Shown: positions 6,900-7,508 of the stretch, piece after piece | Numbering within the stretch: the first letter of the stretch is position 1 | How the letters are laid out: each line of letters begins with the position of its first letter | NCBI GenBank assembly: GCA_003648455.1 | Contig: QMPG01000145.1 | Coordinates: 1 to 7,508 of the forward strand | Direction of reading: 5' to 3' | Source of the DNA: Bacteroidota bacterium | GTDB taxonomy: Bacteria > Bacteroidota > Bacteroidia > Bacteroidales > B39-G9 | Length of the DNA stretch: 7,508 nt | Translations under genes and position numbers: made by a program | The notes under the pieces: generated by a model | What the model was told of the DNA's origin: nothing | Seen by the model: only the letters and a program-made list of their open reading frames with translations | Database searches by the model: none

Positions 6900-7137
6900 T
6901 TATAAGTTTCTTTCTATTTAACGGTACCGGCCCGACTTCAAACCCGAAAAGCATCAGCACTTGGTTAACTTTATTTAATTGCAAAGACGGTTTGGCTTTT
7001 TCCAGTTCGCGTATGAATCTTAACCCCACACCGGCTTTATCAGCTAATTCTTTTTGTGTTAATCCTAGTTCCTTTCTTTTCGTTTTTACAAATTCGCTTA
7101 GTGGAAGTAATGAATATGTGTTATTTCTATTCTTCAT
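6886..7137 (-). CDS. HipB-like XRE-family repressor/antitoxin
   Basis: The product has 83 residues. A helix-turn-helix of the XRE/Cro type covers about residues 14-68: LSEFVKTKRKELGLTQKELA (13-32) gives the first helices, and DKAGVGLRFIRELEKAKPSL (33-52) the recognition helix and its cap. HipB proteins repress their operon by binding short palindromes and can form a complex with the kinase. It is the first gene, with a leader of about 20 nt from the predicted promoter, and three palindromic operators lie just upstream. The C-terminal tail (VPLNRKKLINEES) is short and charged. In three-part systems the antitoxin role may belong to the HipS protein, with HipB acting mainly as the regulator. Confidence 0.9.
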   Translation of the reverse strand: MKNRNNTYSLLPLSEFVKTKRKELGLTQKELADKAGVGLRFIRELEKAKPSLQLNKVNQVLMLFGFEVGPVPLNRKKLINEES

Positions 7138-7149
7138 ATAAAAATATTA

Positions 7150-7163
7150 TACCTGTTCGGGTA
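7150..7163. promoter_or_regulatory. hip operator O1
   Basis: TACCTGTTCGGGTA is a palindrome of 5 bp half-sites with a 4 bp spacer and one mismatch. Read on the other strand it is TACCCGAACAGGTA, one base from O3. It lies 12 bp upstream of the hipB-like ATG and directly against the predicted -7 box, over the likely transcription start. E. coli HipB uses TATCC-N8-GGATA, so the half-site is related but the spacing differs. Confidence 0.7.
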
Positions 7164-7171
7164 CAAAAATA
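7164..7171 (-). promoter_or_regulatory. Predicted -7 box of the hip operon promoter
   Basis: The minus strand reads TATTTTTG, a full match to the Bacteroidota TAnnTTTG element. No TTTG is found at the usual distance upstream, where O2 lies instead. Transcription would start inside O1, so a repressor on O1 would block it. Confidence 0.45.
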
Positions 7172-7189
7172 GTAAATTTTATTAAAGTG

Positions 7190-7203
7190 TACCCTTCCGG
7201 GTA
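7190..7203. promoter_or_regulatory. hip operator O2
   Basis: TACCCTTCCGGGTA: perfect TACCC/GGGTA half-sites around a 4 bp spacer. It starts exactly 40 bp from O1 and 40 bp from O3, and covers the place where the -33 element should lie. Confidence 0.75.
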
Positions 7204-7229
7204 TAAAATATTAGATTTTTTCTGAAATG

Positions 7230-7243
7230 TACCCGAACGGGTA
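7230..7243. promoter_or_regulatory. hip operator O3
   Basis: TACCCGAACGGGTA: perfect TACCC/GGGTA half-sites, extended by G/T to GTACCC...GGGTAT as in O2. The three sites keep a strict 40 bp register, close to four helical turns, which would suit cooperative binding or wrapping. Confidence 0.75.
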
Positions 7244-7299
7244 TGAGACATGGTTTATTGTAAATGTCAACATTAAAAATATGATAGTAAGGTTGGCAT

Positions 7300-7433
7300 G
7301 GCACACAACGGTCTTGGCTATGCGTAGTTTGGGATTTTGAAATTCCACACTTTCAATTTACCACTAATTATATTTATTGTTATAGACTGCAATATTAGCA
7401 CTTTGCCCAAATTACGTATAGCCTTTGTTGAAC
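7300..7433 (-). repeat. attC-like palindromic site 4
   Basis: Outer boxes are GGCACACAAC (7300-7309) and GTTGAAC (7427-7433); only the CAAC/GTTG cores pair. The inner stem pairs 7316-7333 with 7406-7423: 18 pairs, with G.T at 7322/7417 and 7327/7412 and the rest Watson-Crick. Spacers are 6 nt and 3 nt. The loop (7334-7405) contains TTTCAATTTACCACTA, shared in near-identical form with sites 1 and 3. The right box fits GTTRRRY exactly and should match the far end of a cassette lying beyond the window. Confidence 0.7.
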
Positions 7434-7449
7434 GAAACCTCCGTTAGCC

Positions 7450-7482
7450 AAGGTAGCAAAAGAGAGAACCTTTTGCTACCTT
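7450..7482. terminator. Perfect 12 bp hairpin, possible terminator
   Basis: AAGGTAGCAAAA (7450-7461) pairs perfectly with TTTTGCTACCTT (7471-7482) around a 9 nt loop. Neither side has a proper U-tract, and the A/T block sits at the top of the stem, so classic intrinsic termination is not assured. It could end a minus-strand gene lying to the right of the window. The remaining bases 7483-7508 show nothing I can name. Confidence 0.35.
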
Positions 7483-7508
7483 TGACAAATGTGTAATTAA
7501 AAAAATTA

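Larger units (their letters stand above)
5481..7308 (-). mobile_element. Integron-like gene cassette C (hipBST-like toxin-antitoxin operon)
   Basis: This unit is bounded by GTTGTGTGCC at 5599-5608 and its exact 10 bp inverted copy GGCACACAAC at 7300-7309, with site 3 at its 3' end. It carries its own promoter and operators and three overlapping genes, so it is a self-sufficient toxin-antitoxin cassette. Toxin-antitoxin cassettes with their own promoter are characteristic of sedentary chromosomal integrons, where they are thought to stabilise the array. Only 15 nt separate the last stop from the end box. Confidence 0.55.

Noticed and set aside
7251..7300. Eight-codon reading frame upstream of the hip operators (minus strand, near 7300)
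   Set aside because: Too short to judge, and it begins within the cassette end box.
114..7433. Palindromes as insertion-sequence or MITE ends, or as a CRISPR array
   Set aside because: There is no transposase, no target-site duplication and no regular short repeat-spacer pattern; end boxes match by cassette, not by a common element.

Overview
The window reads as an AT-rich piece of a Bacteroidota (Bacteroidetes) genome. The support is a Bacteroidota-type TAnnTTTG promoter box ahead of two of the operons, poor Shine-Dalgarno signals, a split HipA of the kind common in this phylum, and the general style of the proteins. Every gene I can support is on the minus strand, so the story below reads from right to left.

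The main organising feature is a set of four long imperfect palindromes at about 114-243, 1523-1654, 5473-5607 and 7300-7433. Each has outer boxes close to the integron attC boxes RYYYAAC and GTTRRRY, an 18-20 bp inner stem (14 bp plus a G-run in the second) and a 64-73 nt loop. They divide the window into three complete gene units and two partial ones. The ends of each complete unit are exact 9-10 bp inverted copies of each other (GTTGGGCGG/CCGCCCAAC, GTTGGGTGC/GCACCCAAC, GTTGTGTGCC/GGCACACAAC), and the sequence differs from unit to unit. That is the rule followed by integron gene cassettes, whose first bases come from their own attC site. Nearly all imperfect pairs in the inner stems are G.T on the plus strand. 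The plus strand is the non-coding strand, which corresponds to the 'bottom' strand that integron integrases recombine. No integrase is visible, so I call this an integron-like or CALIN-like cassette array.

From right to left: (1) an edge with palindrome 4 and a 12 bp hairpin; (2) cassette C, a three-gene HipB-HipS-HipT-like toxin-antitoxin operon with three palindromic operators exactly 40 bp apart; (3) cassette B, a large protein with a Cap4/DUF4297-like nuclease N-terminus, translationally coupled to an NdpA/NA37-like nucleoid-associated protein, which is a candidate antiphage pair; (4) cassette A, two small membrane proteins of unknown function plus an unlisted 42-residue Lys/Pro-rich protein; (5) the start of a further cassette, whose first gene begins like a ribbon-helix-helix antitoxin behind a good promoter.

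Taken together the array carries toxin-antitoxin and defence-like cargo, which is typical of sedentary chromosomal integrons. The palindromes, the matching ends and the motifs are seen in the sequence. Defence function and cassette mobility are inferences.
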